DNA from: Georgenia satyanarayanai
GTDB lineage: Bacteria > Actinomycetota > Actinomycetes > Actinomycetales > Actinomycetaceae
Assembly (NCBI RefSeq): GCF_900116375.1
Contig: NZ_UETB01000001.1
Coordinates: 124,001-188,000 of the forward strand
Length of the DNA: 64,000 nt
Direction: 5' to 3'
The translations under genes were made by a program, and so were the position numbers. The stretch's first letter is position 1; each line of letters begins with the position of its first letter. The notes below the pieces were generated by a model. The model was not told the DNA's origin, did no database searches, and saw nothing but the letters and a program-made list of their open reading frames with translations. This document shows positions 42,646 to 50,956 of the stretch, one piece after another.

Positions 42646-44295
42646 ATGGACGCGGACGTCATCGTCGTCGGGGCGGGACTGGCCGGGCTCGTCGCCACGG
42701 CCGAGCTCGCAGGTGCCGGACGCCGGGTGGTGCTCGTGGACCAGGAGCCGCTGCAGAACCTCGGCGGGCAGGCGTACTGGTCCTTCGGCGGGCTGTTCCT
42801 CGTCGACTCTCCCGAGCAGCGGCGCATGGGCGTGCGCGACGACGTCAAGCTCGCCTGGCAGGACTGGCAGGGCACCGCCGGTTTCGACCGGCCGCGCGAG
42901 GACCGCTGGCCCGAGCGCTGGGCACGCGCCTACGTCGACTTCGCCGCGGGGGAGAAGCGCGCCTGGCTGCACTCCCTGGGCGTGCGCTTCTTCCCGGTCG
43001 TCGGCTGGGCCGAGCGCGGCGGGACCCTGGCGACCGGCCCGGGGAACTCCGTGCCGCGCTTCCACATCGTGTGGGGGACCGGACCCGGGCTCGTCGCCCC
43101 CTTCGCGCGGCAGGTGCGCGCCGCCGTCGACGACAAGCTCGTGCGCCTGGCGCCGCGCCACCGCGTCACCCGGCTCACCACGACCGGCGGCGTGGTCGAC
43201 GGCGTGGCCGGTCAGGTTCTGGCGCCCGACGCCGCCCCGCGCGGTGAGGCGACCTCCCGCGCCGTCGTCGGGGACTTCACGCTGCGGGCGCAGGCCGTCG
43301 TCGTCGCCTCGGGCGGGATCGGCGGGAACCACGAGCTCGTGCGCCGCTGGTGGCCGCAGTCCCTCGGAGCACCGCCGCAGCGGATGCTCACCGGCGTGCC
43401 CGCCTACGTCGACGGCTCGATGCTCGAGGTCGCGGCCGACGCGGGCGCGAGCCTCGTCAACCGCGACCGCATGTGGCACTACACCGAGGGCATCGAGAAC
43501 TACGCGCCCGTGTGGCCCGGGCACGGCATCCGCATCCTGCCCGGCCCGTCGTCGCTGTGGCTCGACGGCGCCGGCCGCCGGCTGCCCGCCCCGCTCTTCC
43601 CGGGCTTCGACACCCTCGCCACCCTGCGCCACCTGCGCGCCACCGGCTACGACCACAGCTGGTTCGTCCTCACCCAGCGGATCATCGAGAAGGAGCTCGC
43701 CCTCTCGGGCAGCGAGCAGAACCCCGACCTCACCGGGAAGGACCTGCGCCGGCTCGCCGAGCGGCTGCGCCCCGGCGCACCCGGCCCGGTGGCCGAGTTC
43801 ATGCGGCGAGGGGCGGACTTCGTCGTCGCGGACACGCTCGAGGAGCTCGTCGCGCGGATGAACCGGGTGACGCCGGAGGCGCCCCTCGAGCTCGACGTCG
43901 TCGCCCGGGAGGTCCACGCGCGCGACCGGGAGATGGCCAACGAGTTCACCAAGGACGCCCAGGTGACGGCGCTGCGCCAGGCCCGCACCTACCGCGGGGA
44001 CCGGCTCATCCGCGTCGCCCCGCCCCACCGTCTCCTCGACCCCGCGGCCGGGCCGCTCGTCGCGGTCAAGCTCCACGTCCTCACCCGCAAGTCCCTCGGC
44101 GGCATCGAGACCGACCTCGACGGCCGGGTCCTCAGCGCCGACGGAACCGCGCTTCCCGGCCTCTTCGCTGCCGGTGAGGCGGCGGGCTTCGGCGGAGGAG
44201 GGGTGCACGGCTACCGCTCGCTCGAGGGCACCTTCCTCGGCGGCTGCCTCTTCTCCGGCCGCCAGGCCGGGAGGGGCGCCGTCGCGGCCACGTAG
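42646..44295 (+). CDS. FAD-binding dehydrogenase (KstD/fumarate-reductase-like)
   Basis: 549 residues. N-terminal dinucleotide fold [20 protein letters not shown] followed by the second FAD contact [22 protein letters not shown]-terminal FAD-binding end [34 protein letters not shown]. Middle capping domain contains the [11 protein letters not shown] and [12 protein letters not shown] stretches characteristic of this putative FAD-binding dehydrogenase group, related to flavocytochrome c and 3-ketosteroid dehydrogenase. Substrate unknown. No signal peptide. AGGAGGGGAG precedes ATG 42646. Divergent from GH43; ends at a hairpin. Confidence 0.87.
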   Translation: MDADVIVVGAGLAGLVATAELAGAGRRVVLVDQEPLQNLGGQAYWSFGGLFLVDSPEQRRMGVRDDVKLAWQDWQGTAGFDRPREDRWPERWARAYVDFAAGEKRAWLHSLGVRFFPVVGWAERGGTLATGPGNSVPRFHIVWGTGPGLVAPFARQVRAAVDDKLVRLAPRHRVTRLTTTGGVVDGVAGQVLAPDAAPRGEATSRAVVGDFTLRAQAVVVASGGIGGNHELVRRWWPQSLGAPPQRMLTGVPAYVDGSMLEVAADAGASLVNRDRMWHYTEGIENYAPVWPGHGIRILPGPSSLWLDGAGRRLPAPLFPGFDTLATLRHLRATGYDHSWFVLTQRIIEKELALSGSEQNPDLTGKDLRRLAERLRPGAPGPVAEFMRRGADFVVADTLEELVARMNRVTPEAPLELDVVAREVHARDREMANEFTKDAQVTALRQARTYRGDRLIRVAPPHRLLDPAAGPLVAVKLHVLTRKSLGGIETDLDGRVLSADGTALPGLFAAGEAAGFGGGGVHGYRSLEGTFLGGCLFSGRQAGRGAVAAT

Positions 44296-44307
44296 CCCAA
44301 CCTCACC

Positions 44308-44338
44308 GGCGAGCCGGAGCCACCCGCGCCGGCTCGCC
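44308..44338 (+). terminator. Terminator after the flavoprotein gene
   Basis: GGCGAGCCGG (44308-44317) pairs with CCGGCTCGCC (44329-44338). Confidence 0.65.
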
Positions 44339-44354
44339 GTCGTCGGCGCCCGGT

Positions 44355-44401
44355 CATCGTGTGGGGTTCGTGCTCTCCTGGAACCCGAACCCCACACGAT
44401 G
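44355..44401. repeat. Long palindrome between flavoprotein gene and def
   Basis: CATCGTGTGGGGTTCG (44355-44370) pairs perfectly with CGAACCCCACACGATG (44386-44401) around a 15-nt loop. It follows a complete terminator and lies 60 bp before def, so it is not needed to end the upstream gene. It resembles the other long palindromes in the window in architecture but not in sequence. Confidence 0.7.
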
Positions 44402-44461
44402 GCCGAGGGGCACACAGCGCGAGAGCGTGATCCCGAGCACTGCGTGAGCCGTGGGAAACTG

Positions 44462-44956
44462 ATGCCCATGGCTATGCGAGACATCCGCGTCGTGGGTGAC
44501 CCCGTCCTGCGCACCCCGTGCGAACCGGTCACGGACATCGACGAGCGCGTCAAGGCCCTCGTCGAGGACCTCCTCGAGACGGTCGACCACGAGGGGCGGG
44601 CAGGACTGGCCGCCAACCAGATCGGTGTCAGCCTGCGCGCGTTCTCGTGGAACATCGACGACGAGATCGGCTACGTCCTCAACCCGCGCCTCGTCGAGGT
44701 CTCCGAGGAGGAGTACCAGGACGGCGACGAGGGCTGCCTGTCCGTGCCGGGGCTGTGGTTCCCCACCGAGCGCGCCTGGTACGCCCGCGTCGAGGGCACC
44801 GACCTGGACGGCAAGAAGGTCGTCGTCGAGGGGGAGGAGCTCATGGCCCGCTGCCTCCAGCACGAGTGCGACCACCTCGACGGCATGCTCTACATCGACC
44901 GCCTCGAGCGTGCCCAGCGCAAGAAGGCGATGCGCGCGATCCGCGAGATGCTCTGA
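44462..44956 (+). CDS. def: Peptide deformylase
   Basis: 164 residues; removes the N-formyl group from nascent proteins with a metal-dependent active site. All three motifs are present: motif 1 [11 protein letters not shown], motif 2 EGCLSVPGL with the metal-ligand Cys, motif 3 [10 protein letters not shown] with two His ligands and the catalytic Glu. Three closely spaced in-frame ATGs exist (44462, 44468, 44474); I chose the first because GGGA lies 6 nt upstream, giving [16 protein letters not shown]. Uncertainty of a few residues only. Stands alone between a long palindrome and the symporter leader. Confidence 0.95.
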   Translation: MPMAMRDIRVVGDPVLRTPCEPVTDIDERVKALVEDLLETVDHEGRAGLAANQIGVSLRAFSWNIDDEIGYVLNPRLVEVSEEEYQDGDEGCLSVPGLWFPTERAWYARVEGTDLDGKKVVVEGEELMARCLQHECDHLDGMLYIDRLERAQRKKAMRAIREML

Positions 44957-44983
44957 GCTCTTTCGCCCACGCCGATTGTCGGT

Positions 44984-44989
44984 TAAAGT
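44984..44989 (+). promoter_or_regulatory. Probable -10 element of the symporter transcript
   Basis: TAAAGT, unusually AT-rich for the region. A TTTCGC 17 nt upstream could be the -35 element. A hairpin GGTCCG...CGGACC (44998-45014) would be the first structure of the leader. Confidence 0.45.
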
Positions 44990-45032
44990 AAGCGGCTGGT
45001 CCGGCCCTCGGACCTCACCTTGGGGAGGGTGT

Positions 45033-45113
45033 GTGCTCAACCGCTGGAACCTCACCGCGCGCTACGACCGCGACCTCGGTCGTCAGGCCAGCGCGCTGTG
45101 TTGTCGTCCCTGA
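45033..45113 (+). CDS. Cysteine-codon leader peptide (26 residues)
   Basis: GTG 45033 is preceded by GGGGAGGG (strong SD at 45022-45029). The peptide begins VLNRWNLTARYDRDLGRQ and ends SALCCRP followed by TGA; the two adjacent Cys codons (TGT TGT) come just before the stop. Tandem Cys codons in short upstream frames are known in Actinobacteria as cysteine sensors that regulate sulfur-assimilation genes. The next gene, 160 bp downstream, is a DAACS-family symporter, the family that includes cystine importers. Low Cys-tRNA would stall the ribosome and change folding of the leader. Confidence 0.7.
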   Translation: MLNRWNLTARYDRDLGRQASALCCRP

Positions 45114-45273
45114 GCACCCGCGGGACCTGAGCCCCGGACGCCCCCGGCAACGACGCCGACCCTGAACCACCTCGCCGACCCGTGTCGGCACGCGTCCGAG
45201 TACCCGCGCCGACGCACGCGTCGTTCGCGTGCGCCGCCACCCTTGTCACCTTCGCGTACCCGGAAAGGCAGCC
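45114..45273 (+). promoter_or_regulatory. Leader region between Cys peptide and symporter
   Basis: 160 bp with several overlapping inverted repeats, including CGCACGCG-tcgtt-CGCGTGCG about 45-60 bp before the symporter start. It is the expected place for a structure that responds to ribosome position. GGAAAGG precedes ATG 45274. Confidence 0.4.
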
Positions 45274-46710
45274 ATGTCCACGTCCACTGCACCCACCCGA
45301 CGGCGTCTGCGGGCCCCGTCCTTCACCGTCCAGATCCTCGCCGCCCTCGTCCTGGGCGTGCTGCTGGGCTGGTGGGCCCTCGCCATCGGGGAGGGCCCCA
45401 ACGAGGAGCCCAACGGCCTCACCGTCGCGCTCAGCACCATCGGCTCGACCTTCGTCAGCCTGCTGCGCGCCACCGTGCCGCCGCTCGTCTTCACCGCGAT
45501 CGTCGCCTCGATCGCCAACCTGCGCGGTGTGGCCAACGCGGCCCGCCTCGCCGGCCAGACGCTCCTGTGGTTCGCCATCACCGCGGCGGCCTCCGTGGTC
45601 ATCGGCATCGGCCTGGGCCTGCTCATGCAGCCGGGCATCAACACCTCCGTCGGTGCCGACGCCGCGAGCGACCCGGGGCGCTCCGGCAGCTGGCTCGACT
45701 TCCTCAGCGGACTCGTGCCGGTGAACTTCCTCGGGCTCGAGACCTCCGCCTCGCTCCAGACGAGCGAGGCCGGTGACATCACCGGCGTCGGCAGCTCGCT
45801 GAGCTTCAACGTCCTGCAGATCCTCGTCATGGCCCTGGTCGTCGGCATCGCCGCGCTCAAGGTGGGGGACAAGGCCGAGCCGTTCCTCTCGGTCAACCGC
45901 TCGCTGCTCGCCATCATCCAGAAGGTGCTGTGGTGGATCATCCGCCTCGCGCCGCTCGGCACCCTGGGCCTCATCGGCCGCGCGATCGCCACCTACGGCT
46001 GGGACGCCCTCGCGCCGCTCGGCACCTTCGCCGGCGCCGTCTACATCGGTCTCGCGCTCGTCCTCCTCGTCGTCTACCCGATCGTCCTGCGGACCAACGG
46101 GCTCGGCGTCATGCGCTTCTTCCGTGGCGCGTGGCCGGCGATCCAGCTGGCCTTCGTCTCCCGCTCCTCGATCGGCACGCTGCCGCTGACCCAGCGGGTG
46201 ACCGAGCGCAACCTCGGTGTCCCGCCGGCCTACGCGTCCTTCGCCGTGCCGCTGGGTGCGACGACCAAGATGGACGGCTGCGCCTCGATCTACCCGGCCC
46301 TCGCCGCGATCTTCGTCGCCCAGTTCTTCGGCCTGGAGCTCGCGGTCACCGACTACCTGCTCATCGCGTTCGTGTCCGTCGTCGGCTCCGCGGCGACGGC
46401 GGGGCTCACCGGAGCGCTCGTCATGCTCACCCTCACGCTGTCCACCCTGGGTCTGCCGCTCGAGGGTGTGGGCCTCCTCCTCGCCATCGACCCGATCCTC
46501 GACATGGGCCGTACGGCGACGAACGTCGCCGGCCAGGCGCTCGTGCCGACCGTCGTCGCCAAGCGCGAGGGGATCCTCGACGTCGAGCGGTACAACTCCG
46601 CCAACGCCGAGAACCTCTTCTCGGACGAGGACGAGGAGCGTGCCGCCGAGGCGCCCGAGCAGGTGAGCGGGCGGCCCGCGGCCGCCGAGCCGCAGCCGGC
46701 ACGCGCCTGA
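45274..46710 (+). CDS. DAACS-family dicarboxylate/amino acid:cation symporter, probable cystine importer
   Basis: 478 residues, eight membrane spans plus two re-entrant loops. N-terminal span FTVQILAALVLGVLLGWWAL; serine-rich hairpin 1 FVSRSSIGTLPLTQRV; PLGATTKMDGCASIYP with the conserved substrate-site motif (N replaced by K in NMDG); hairpin 2 region GLTGALVMLTLTL; DPILDMGRTATNVAGQ with the Na+/substrate-binding Asp-Arg-Asn triad. The Cys-codon leader peptide upstream suggests cystine transport, as for TcyP of Bacillus, rather than glutamate. The C-terminus is acidic then Pro/Ala-rich. ATG 45274 with GGAAAGG upstream. Confidence 0.88.
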   Translation: MSTSTAPTRRRLRAPSFTVQILAALVLGVLLGWWALAIGEGPNEEPNGLTVALSTIGSTFVSLLRATVPPLVFTAIVASIANLRGVANAARLAGQTLLWFAITAAASVVIGIGLGLLMQPGINTSVGADAASDPGRSGSWLDFLSGLVPVNFLGLETSASLQTSEAGDITGVGSSLSFNVLQILVMALVVGIAALKVGDKAEPFLSVNRSLLAIIQKVLWWIIRLAPLGTLGLIGRAIATYGWDALAPLGTFAGAVYIGLALVLLVVYPIVLRTNGLGVMRFFRGAWPAIQLAFVSRSSIGTLPLTQRVTERNLGVPPAYASFAVPLGATTKMDGCASIYPALAAIFVAQFFGLELAVTDYLLIAFVSVVGSAATAGLTGALVMLTLTLSTLGLPLEGVGLLLAIDPILDMGRTATNVAGQALVPTVVAKREGILDVERYNSANAENLFSDEDEERAAEAPEQVSGRPAAAEPQPARA

Positions 46711-46715
46711 GCCGA

Positions 46716-46755
46716 GCGCCGGGACGGCTCCTGACGTGGAGGGCCGTCCCGGCGC
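46716..46755 (+). terminator. Terminator after the symporter gene
   Basis: GCGCCGGGACGGC (46716-46728) pairs perfectly with GCCGTCCCGGCGC (46743-46755), 14-nt loop. Confidence 0.7.
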
Positions 46756-46800
46756 CGGTGTGGCATGATGAGCGCGTTACGTCGTGATCGTGACGAGCCG

Positions 46801-46856
46801 CTGGTTCCAGCACTGAGGTCGTAGGGGAAGACGTACCTCAACCGGAACCAGGAGGG
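46801..46856 (+). promoter_or_regulatory. Structured leader of DUF3145 gene with sequestered SD
   Basis: CTGGTTCC (46801-46808) is complementary to GGAACCAG (46844-46851), which runs directly into the SD AGGAGGG (46850-46856) six bases before ATG 46862. An inner near-palindrome TGAGGTCGT...ACGTACCTCA occupies the loop. The fold could limit ribosome access. Confidence 0.4.
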
Positions 46857-46861
46857 TCGAC

Positions 46862-47362
46862 ATGAGTGGTGCCATCACCCGCGGCGTCATCTTCGTGCAC
46901 TCTGCGCCCCGTGCGCTGTGCCCGCACATCGAGTGGGCGGCGGGGACGGTCCTCGACGGCCGTGTCTCCCTGGAGTGGACGGAGCAGCCTGCCGCGCCCG
47001 GACTCTTCCGCGCCGAGTACTCCTGGGCCGGGCCCGTGGGTACCGGGGCACGCCTCGCCTCGGCGCTGCGCGGCTGGACGCACCTGCGGTACGAGATCAC
47101 CGAGGACCCCGCGCCCGGCGTCGACGGCGGACGCTGGTCCCACACGCCGGAGCTGGGGATCTTCCACGCCCAGACCGACGCGCACGGTAACGTCGTCGTC
47201 CCCGAGGACCGCATCCGCGCCGCCCTCGAGTTCGCCGCCGACCCGGCCCGGATGCGCCACGAGATGAACCTCGCCCTCGGCCAGGCCTGGGACGACGAGC
47301 TCGAGCCCTTCCGCTACGCCGGCGCCGGCGCCCCGGTGCGCTGGCTCCACCGCGTCGGCTGA
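46862..47362 (+). CDS. DUF3145 protein
   Basis: 166 residues, soluble. Recognised from the N-terminus GVIFVHSAPRALCPHIEWAAG, the WTEQPAAPGLFRAEYSWAG strand pair and the C-terminal ALGQAWDDELEPFRYAGAG, all characteristic of the actinobacterial DUF3145 family. The family is nearly universal in Actinomycetes and has no assigned biochemical role; genes usually lie near fatty-acid or lipoate genes, as here. ATG 46862 has AGGAGGG upstream. Monocistronic and convergent with lipA. Confidence 0.9.
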   Translation: MSGAITRGVIFVHSAPRALCPHIEWAAGTVLDGRVSLEWTEQPAAPGLFRAEYSWAGPVGTGARLASALRGWTHLRYEITEDPAPGVDGGRWSHTPELGIFHAQTDAHGNVVVPEDRIRAALEFAADPARMRHEMNLALGQAWDDELEPFRYAGAGAPVRWLHRVG

Positions 47363-47371
47363 CCCTCACCT

Positions 47372-47439
47372 CGAGTACGCACGAACGGTCACCCAGCACC
47401 TCCGGAACGGGGGCGGTGGTGACCGTTCGTGCGTACTCG
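47372..47439. repeat. Family B palindrome, copy 1
   Basis: A perfect 22-bp stem: 47372-47393 (begins CGAGTACGCACGAACGGTCA) against 47418-47439, with a 24-nt loop, between the convergent DUF3145 and lipA genes. Copy 2 is at 49217-49287. Confidence 0.85.
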
Positions 47440-47465
47440 CGTGGGAGGGTGGGGTGCGCGACGTG

Positions 47466-48464
47466 TCAGCGGAGGAGGGCCGCGGCCTCCTGGCGGGACT
47501 CGGCCGGCTCCAGCAGGTGCTGCAGCGATGGCGGCACGGGCTCACCGCGCCGGCGCATCGCCGTGCCCCACAGCCGTCCGGCCCGGTAGGACGAGCGCAC
47601 CAGCGGACCGGCCATGACCCCGAGGAAGCCCATCTCCTCGGCGGCCTCGGACAGGTCGACGAACTCCTCCGGCCGCACCCACCGCTCCACCGGGTGGTGG
47701 CGCACGGAGGGACGCAGGTACTGGTTGATCGTCAGCAGGTCACAGCCCGCGTCGCGGAGCTGCTCCATCGCCTCGAGCACCTCGGTCATGGTCTCGCCCA
47801 TGCCGAGCATGAGGTTGGACTTGGTGACGAAGCCGTCCGCCCGGGCCGACCGGAGCACGCTCAGCGAGCGCTCGTAGCGGAAGCCGGGCCGGATCCGGCG
47901 GAAGACCCGCGGCACCGTCTCGACGTTGTGCGCGAGCACCTCGGGACGGGAGGAGAAGACCTCGGCCAGCTGATCGGGCTCGGCGTCGAAGTCCGGGATG
48001 AGGAGCTCGACGCCGGTGCCGGGGTTCTGCGCGTGGATCTGGCGCACCGTCTCGGCGTAGAGCCAGGCGCCGCCGTCGTCGAGGTCGTCACGGGCCACGC
48101 CCGTCACGGTCGCGTACCGCAGGCCCATCGTGGCGACCGAGCGGGCCACCTTCACCGGCTCGAGCCGGTCGAAGGCGTCGGGCTTGCCGGTGTCGATCTG
48201 GCAGAAGTCGCAGCGCCGGGTGCACTGGGAGCCGCCGATGAGGAAGGTCGCCTCGCGGTCCTCCCAGCACTCGAAGATGTTCGGGCAGCCGGCCTCCTCG
48301 CACACCGTGTGCAGGCCGTTGCCGTGGACGAGCTGCTTGAGGTCCCGGTACTCCGGGCCCATCGTCGCGCGGGTCTTGATCCAGGCCGGCTTGCGCTCGA
48401 TCGGGGTCTGCGCGTTGCGGGCCTCGACCCGCAGCATGCGGCGGCCCTCGGGGGCGATCGTCAT
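47466..48464 (-). CDS. lipA: Lipoyl synthase
   Basis: 332 residues. Radical-SAM enzyme that inserts two sulfurs into protein-bound octanoate. The auxiliary cluster Cys are in [12 protein letters not shown], the SAM-cluster motif is CTRRCDFC, and the C-terminal SSYRAG carries the conserved RSSY serine. Supports the lipoylated E2 subunits partnered by AceE elsewhere in the window. ATG 48464. Follows lipB by 22 bp on the same strand, so lipB-lipA is an operon. The stop lies 27 bp from the family B palindrome. Confidence 0.97.
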   Translation of the reverse strand: MTIAPEGRRMLRVEARNAQTPIERKPAWIKTRATMGPEYRDLKQLVHGNGLHTVCEEAGCPNIFECWEDREATFLIGGSQCTRRCDFCQIDTGKPDAFDRLEPVKVARSVATMGLRYATVTGVARDDLDDGGAWLYAETVRQIHAQNPGTGVELLIPDFDAEPDQLAEVFSSRPEVLAHNVETVPRVFRRIRPGFRYERSLSVLRSARADGFVTKSNLMLGMGETMTEVLEAMEQLRDAGCDLLTINQYLRPSVRHHPVERWVRPEEFVDLSEAAEEMGFLGVMAGPLVRSSYRAGRLWGTAMRRRGEPVPPSLQHLLEPAESRQEAAALLR

Positions 48465-48486
48465 GGTTCTCCGTTCGGGCTGGCAG

Positions 48487-49188
48487 CTACGGGGCAGGGA
48501 CGGCTGACGGGGCGAGGACCGCGGGGCCGCTCGGCGGGGCGCCGTCGTCGGGCGGTGAGGCCAGGCACGGGGCCACGGCGGCGGGCAGGTGGCGCTCCAC
48601 GGCGTCGGCGACGTCCAGCACGGTGACCGGCCGACCGGCCTCCATGGCCAGCGACGTGACGCCGGCGTCGCTGATCCCGCAGGGGACGATGCTGGAGAAG
48701 GGGCTGAGGTCGGCGTCGGCGTTGACCGCCACCCCGTGCATGGTGACCCCGCGGGCGACCCGGACGCCGACGGCGGCGAGCTTGCGTTCCGGGGTGCCCG
48801 CGACCCAGACGCCCGACCGGCCCGGGACGCGACCGCCGGTGACACCCCACTCGGCGGCCGTGTCGATGACGGCCTGCTCCAGGGCGCGGACGTAGGCGAC
48901 GACGTCGACCGGGTCGGCGAGCCGCACGATCGGGTAGGCGACGAGCTGCCCCGGGCCGTGCCAGGTGAGGCGCCCGCCGCGGTCGACGTCGACGACGTCG
49001 CTGCCGTCGGTGGGCCGCTCTGAGCGCGCGGTGCGCCGCCCGGCGGTGTAGACGCTCGCGTGCTCGAGGAGCAGCACGGTGTCCGGACGGCGCCCCGTGA
49101 CGACGTCGTCGTGGATCTCCCGCTGCAGCGCCCAGACGTCTCGGAAGCCCACCAAGGAGATTCCTAGACGCAGTCGAACAATGTCCAC
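48487..49188 (-). CDS. lipB: Octanoyl-[ACP]:protein octanoyltransferase
   Basis: 233 residues. Transfers octanoate from acyl carrier protein to lipoyl domains. Conserved stretches: [35 protein letters not shown], the catalytic Lys in [14 protein letters not shown] and catalytic Cys in [16 protein letters not shown]. The C-terminal 30 residues are low complexity. I chose GTG 49188 because TAGTGT (49196-49201, minus strand) lies exactly 7 nt upstream, the leaderless arrangement; GTG 49197 three codons upstream overlaps that element. Confidence 0.95.
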   Translation of the reverse strand: MDIVRLRLGISLVGFRDVWALQREIHDDVVTGRRPDTVLLLEHASVYTAGRRTARSERPTDGSDVVDVDRGGRLTWHGPGQLVAYPIVRLADPVDVVAYVRALEQAVIDTAAEWGVTGGRVPGRSGVWVAGTPERKLAAVGVRVARGVTMHGVAVNADADLSPFSSIVPCGISDAGVTSLAMEAGRPVTVLDVADAVERHLPAAVAPCLASPPDDGAPPSGPAVLAPSAVPAP

Positions 49189-49195
49189 GCCGGCC

Positions 49196-49201
49196 ACACT
49201 A
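49196..49201 (-). promoter_or_regulatory. -10 element of lipB (leaderless)
   Basis: TAGTGT on the minus strand, 7 nt before GTG 49188. Confidence 0.5.
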
Positions 49202-49216
49202 CCCGCTCCCCCGCAC

Positions 49217-49287
49217 CCGAGTACGCACCAACGGTCATCAGGCTGCGCCCTTCAGGGGCGCCCCGATGACCGTTTGTGCGTACTCGG
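49217..49287. repeat. Family B palindrome, copy 2
   Basis: A 23-bp stem with one mismatch: 49217-49239 (begins CCGAGTACGCACCAACGGTC) against 49265-49287. The loop has its own GCGCCC-TTCA-GGGGCGC hairpin. It lies 28 bp beyond the fabF stop, so it may terminate the fab operon. Confidence 0.85.
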
Positions 49288-49314
49288 CGGGGGTGCGGGG
49301 GTGGGGGCGCTGCG

Positions 49315-50556
49315 TCAGGCGTTGCGCACGGCGAGGGCGACGTTGTGGCCGCCGAAGCCGAAGGCGTTGTTGACGCCCACGACGTCTCCCGAGCGCAGCT
49401 CGCGCGGCGTGCCGCGGACGAGGTCGATCTCGAGGTCGGCGTCCATCTCGGTGACGTTGATCGTCGGGGGAGCGGTGCGCTCCTTGATCGCGAGCACCGT
49501 GAAGATCGTCTCGAGCGCGCCCGCACCGCCGAGGAGGTGGCCGGTCATCGACTTCGTCGCGGAGATCGTCACGTGGTCGGCCTCGGAGCCCAGGCCGCGG
49601 CGGATCGCGGCGGCCTCGATGCCGTCGCCCACGGGGGTGGACGTCGCGTGGGCGTTGACGTGGACGACGTCGCGGCCGGTGACGCCCGCGTCCTCCAGGG
49701 CCAGCCGCATGGCGCGCTCCTGGCCCTGGCCGGTGGGGTCGGGCGGCGCGATGGCGTAGGCGTCGGACGTCATGCCGACGCCGCAGACCTCGGCGTACAC
49801 CCGGGCGCCGCGGGCGGCGGCGTGCTCCGCGCTCTCCAGGACCACGATCCCGGCGCCCTCGCCCATGACGAAGCCGTCGCGGCTCACGTCGTAGGGACGG
49901 GAGGCGCCCGCGGGGTCGTCGTTGCGGGTGGACAGCGCCTGCATCTTGGCGAAGGCGGCCAGCGGCATCGGGTGGATCGCGGCCTCGGTGCCACCGGCGA
50001 CGACGACGTCGGCGCGGCCAGAGCGGATCATCTCCACGCCCATGGCGATCGCCTCGGCGCCGGAGGCGCAGGCGGAGACGGGGGCGTGGGCCCCGGCCCG
50101 GGCGCCGACCTCGAGGGAGACGTAGCCGGAGGGGGAGTTGGGCATGAGCATGGGCACGGTCAGCGGCATGACGCGACGCGCGCCGCGCTCCTTGACGGTG
50201 TCCCAGGCGTCCAGCAGCGTCCACACGCCACCGATCCCGGAGGAGACCACGGCGCCGAGGCGCTCGGGCTCGACCTCGGGGGCGCCGGCGTCGGCCCAGG
50301 CCTCACGCGTGGCGATGACGGCGTACTGCGCGCTGGGGTCCATCTTGCGGGTCTCGTTGCGCGCCAGGACGTCCGCGGCGGGCACGGCGAGCTGGCCGGC
50401 GAAGGTCACCGGGATCTCGTAGCGCTCGGACCAGTCGTTCTCGAGGGTGCGCACACCCGAGCGTCCGGCGAGGGCACCGGCCCAGGTGGAGGGCACGTCG
50501 CCGCCCAGCGGCGTGGTGGCTCCGAGCCCGGTGACGACGACGGTGGGGGTGGCCAT
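49315..50556 (-). CDS. fabF: 3-oxoacyl-ACP synthase II
   Basis: 413 residues, elongating condensing enzyme of type II fatty-acid synthesis. Catalytic Cys in VSACASGAEAIAMG, His in HVNAHATSTPVGDGIE, the KSMTGHLLGGAG Lys/His motif and the FGFGGHNVALAVR ending are all present. Start ATG 50556. Last gene of fabD-fabH-acpP-fabF. Length is standard. Confidence 0.96.
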   Translation of the reverse strand: MATPTVVVTGLGATTPLGGDVPSTWAGALAGRSGVRTLENDWSERYEIPVTFAGQLAVPAADVLARNETRKMDPSAQYAVIATREAWADAGAPEVEPERLGAVVSSGIGGVWTLLDAWDTVKERGARRVMPLTVPMLMPNSPSGYVSLEVGARAGAHAPVSACASGAEAIAMGVEMIRSGRADVVVAGGTEAAIHPMPLAAFAKMQALSTRNDDPAGASRPYDVSRDGFVMGEGAGIVVLESAEHAAARGARVYAEVCGVGMTSDAYAIAPPDPTGQGQERAMRLALEDAGVTGRDVVHVNAHATSTPVGDGIEAAAIRRGLGSEADHVTISATKSMTGHLLGGAGALETIFTVLAIKERTAPPTINVTEMDADLEIDLVRGTPRELRSGDVVGVNNAFGFGGHNVALAVRNA

Positions 50557-50622
50557 GACAGCTCCTCGGTGTGGCAGGGGTGGGGGACGACCGGGGCGGC
50601 GGGGCCGCCCCGGTCGACTCGG

Positions 50623-50874
50623 TCAGGCGGTCTGGGCGCCCTGGATGAAGGAGACGGCGTCCTGCACGGTCGCGAGGCCCGCGACCTCCTCGTCGGGGAT
50701 GCGGACCTCGAACTTCTCCTCGGCCAGCGTCACGATCGTCATCATCGACAGGGAGTCGATGTCGAGGTCGTCGGTGAAGGACTTCTCCGGGGTGACGGCG
50801 TCGACCGGCAGGCCGGTCTCCTCGTTGACGATCTCCGCCAGTCCAGCCAGGATCTCCTGCTCGCTGTAAGCCAT
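50623..50874 (-). CDS. acpP: Acyl carrier protein
   Basis: 83 residues, acidic. The phosphopantetheine attachment Ser is in DDLDIDSLSMMTIV. Carries acyl chains among the Fab enzymes. ATG 50874. Located between fabH and fabF with gaps of 82 and 66 bp, the usual actinobacterial order. Slightly unusual DIDSLS in place of DSLD, as in streptomycete-type FAS ACPs. Confidence 0.96.
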   Translation of the reverse strand: MAYSEQEILAGLAEIVNEETGLPVDAVTPEKSFTDDLDIDSLSMMTIVTLAEEKFEVRIPDEEVAGLATVQDAVSFIQGAQTA

Positions 50875-50956
50875 GGGCGTTGCTCCAATTCGGTGTGGGT
50901 TGGTTCGAGAAACAGTGTGGTCTACGACGTGCTCGCCGCTCGGGGTGACGCGCCCG

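Noticed and set aside
44957-45273. A SAM or other metabolite riboswitch upstream of the symporter
   Set aside because: I could not identify conserved riboswitch core sequences; the Cys-codon leader peptide explains the long leader better.
48587-49023. Plus-strand frames within lipB
   Set aside because: Antisense shadows of lipB with no motifs.
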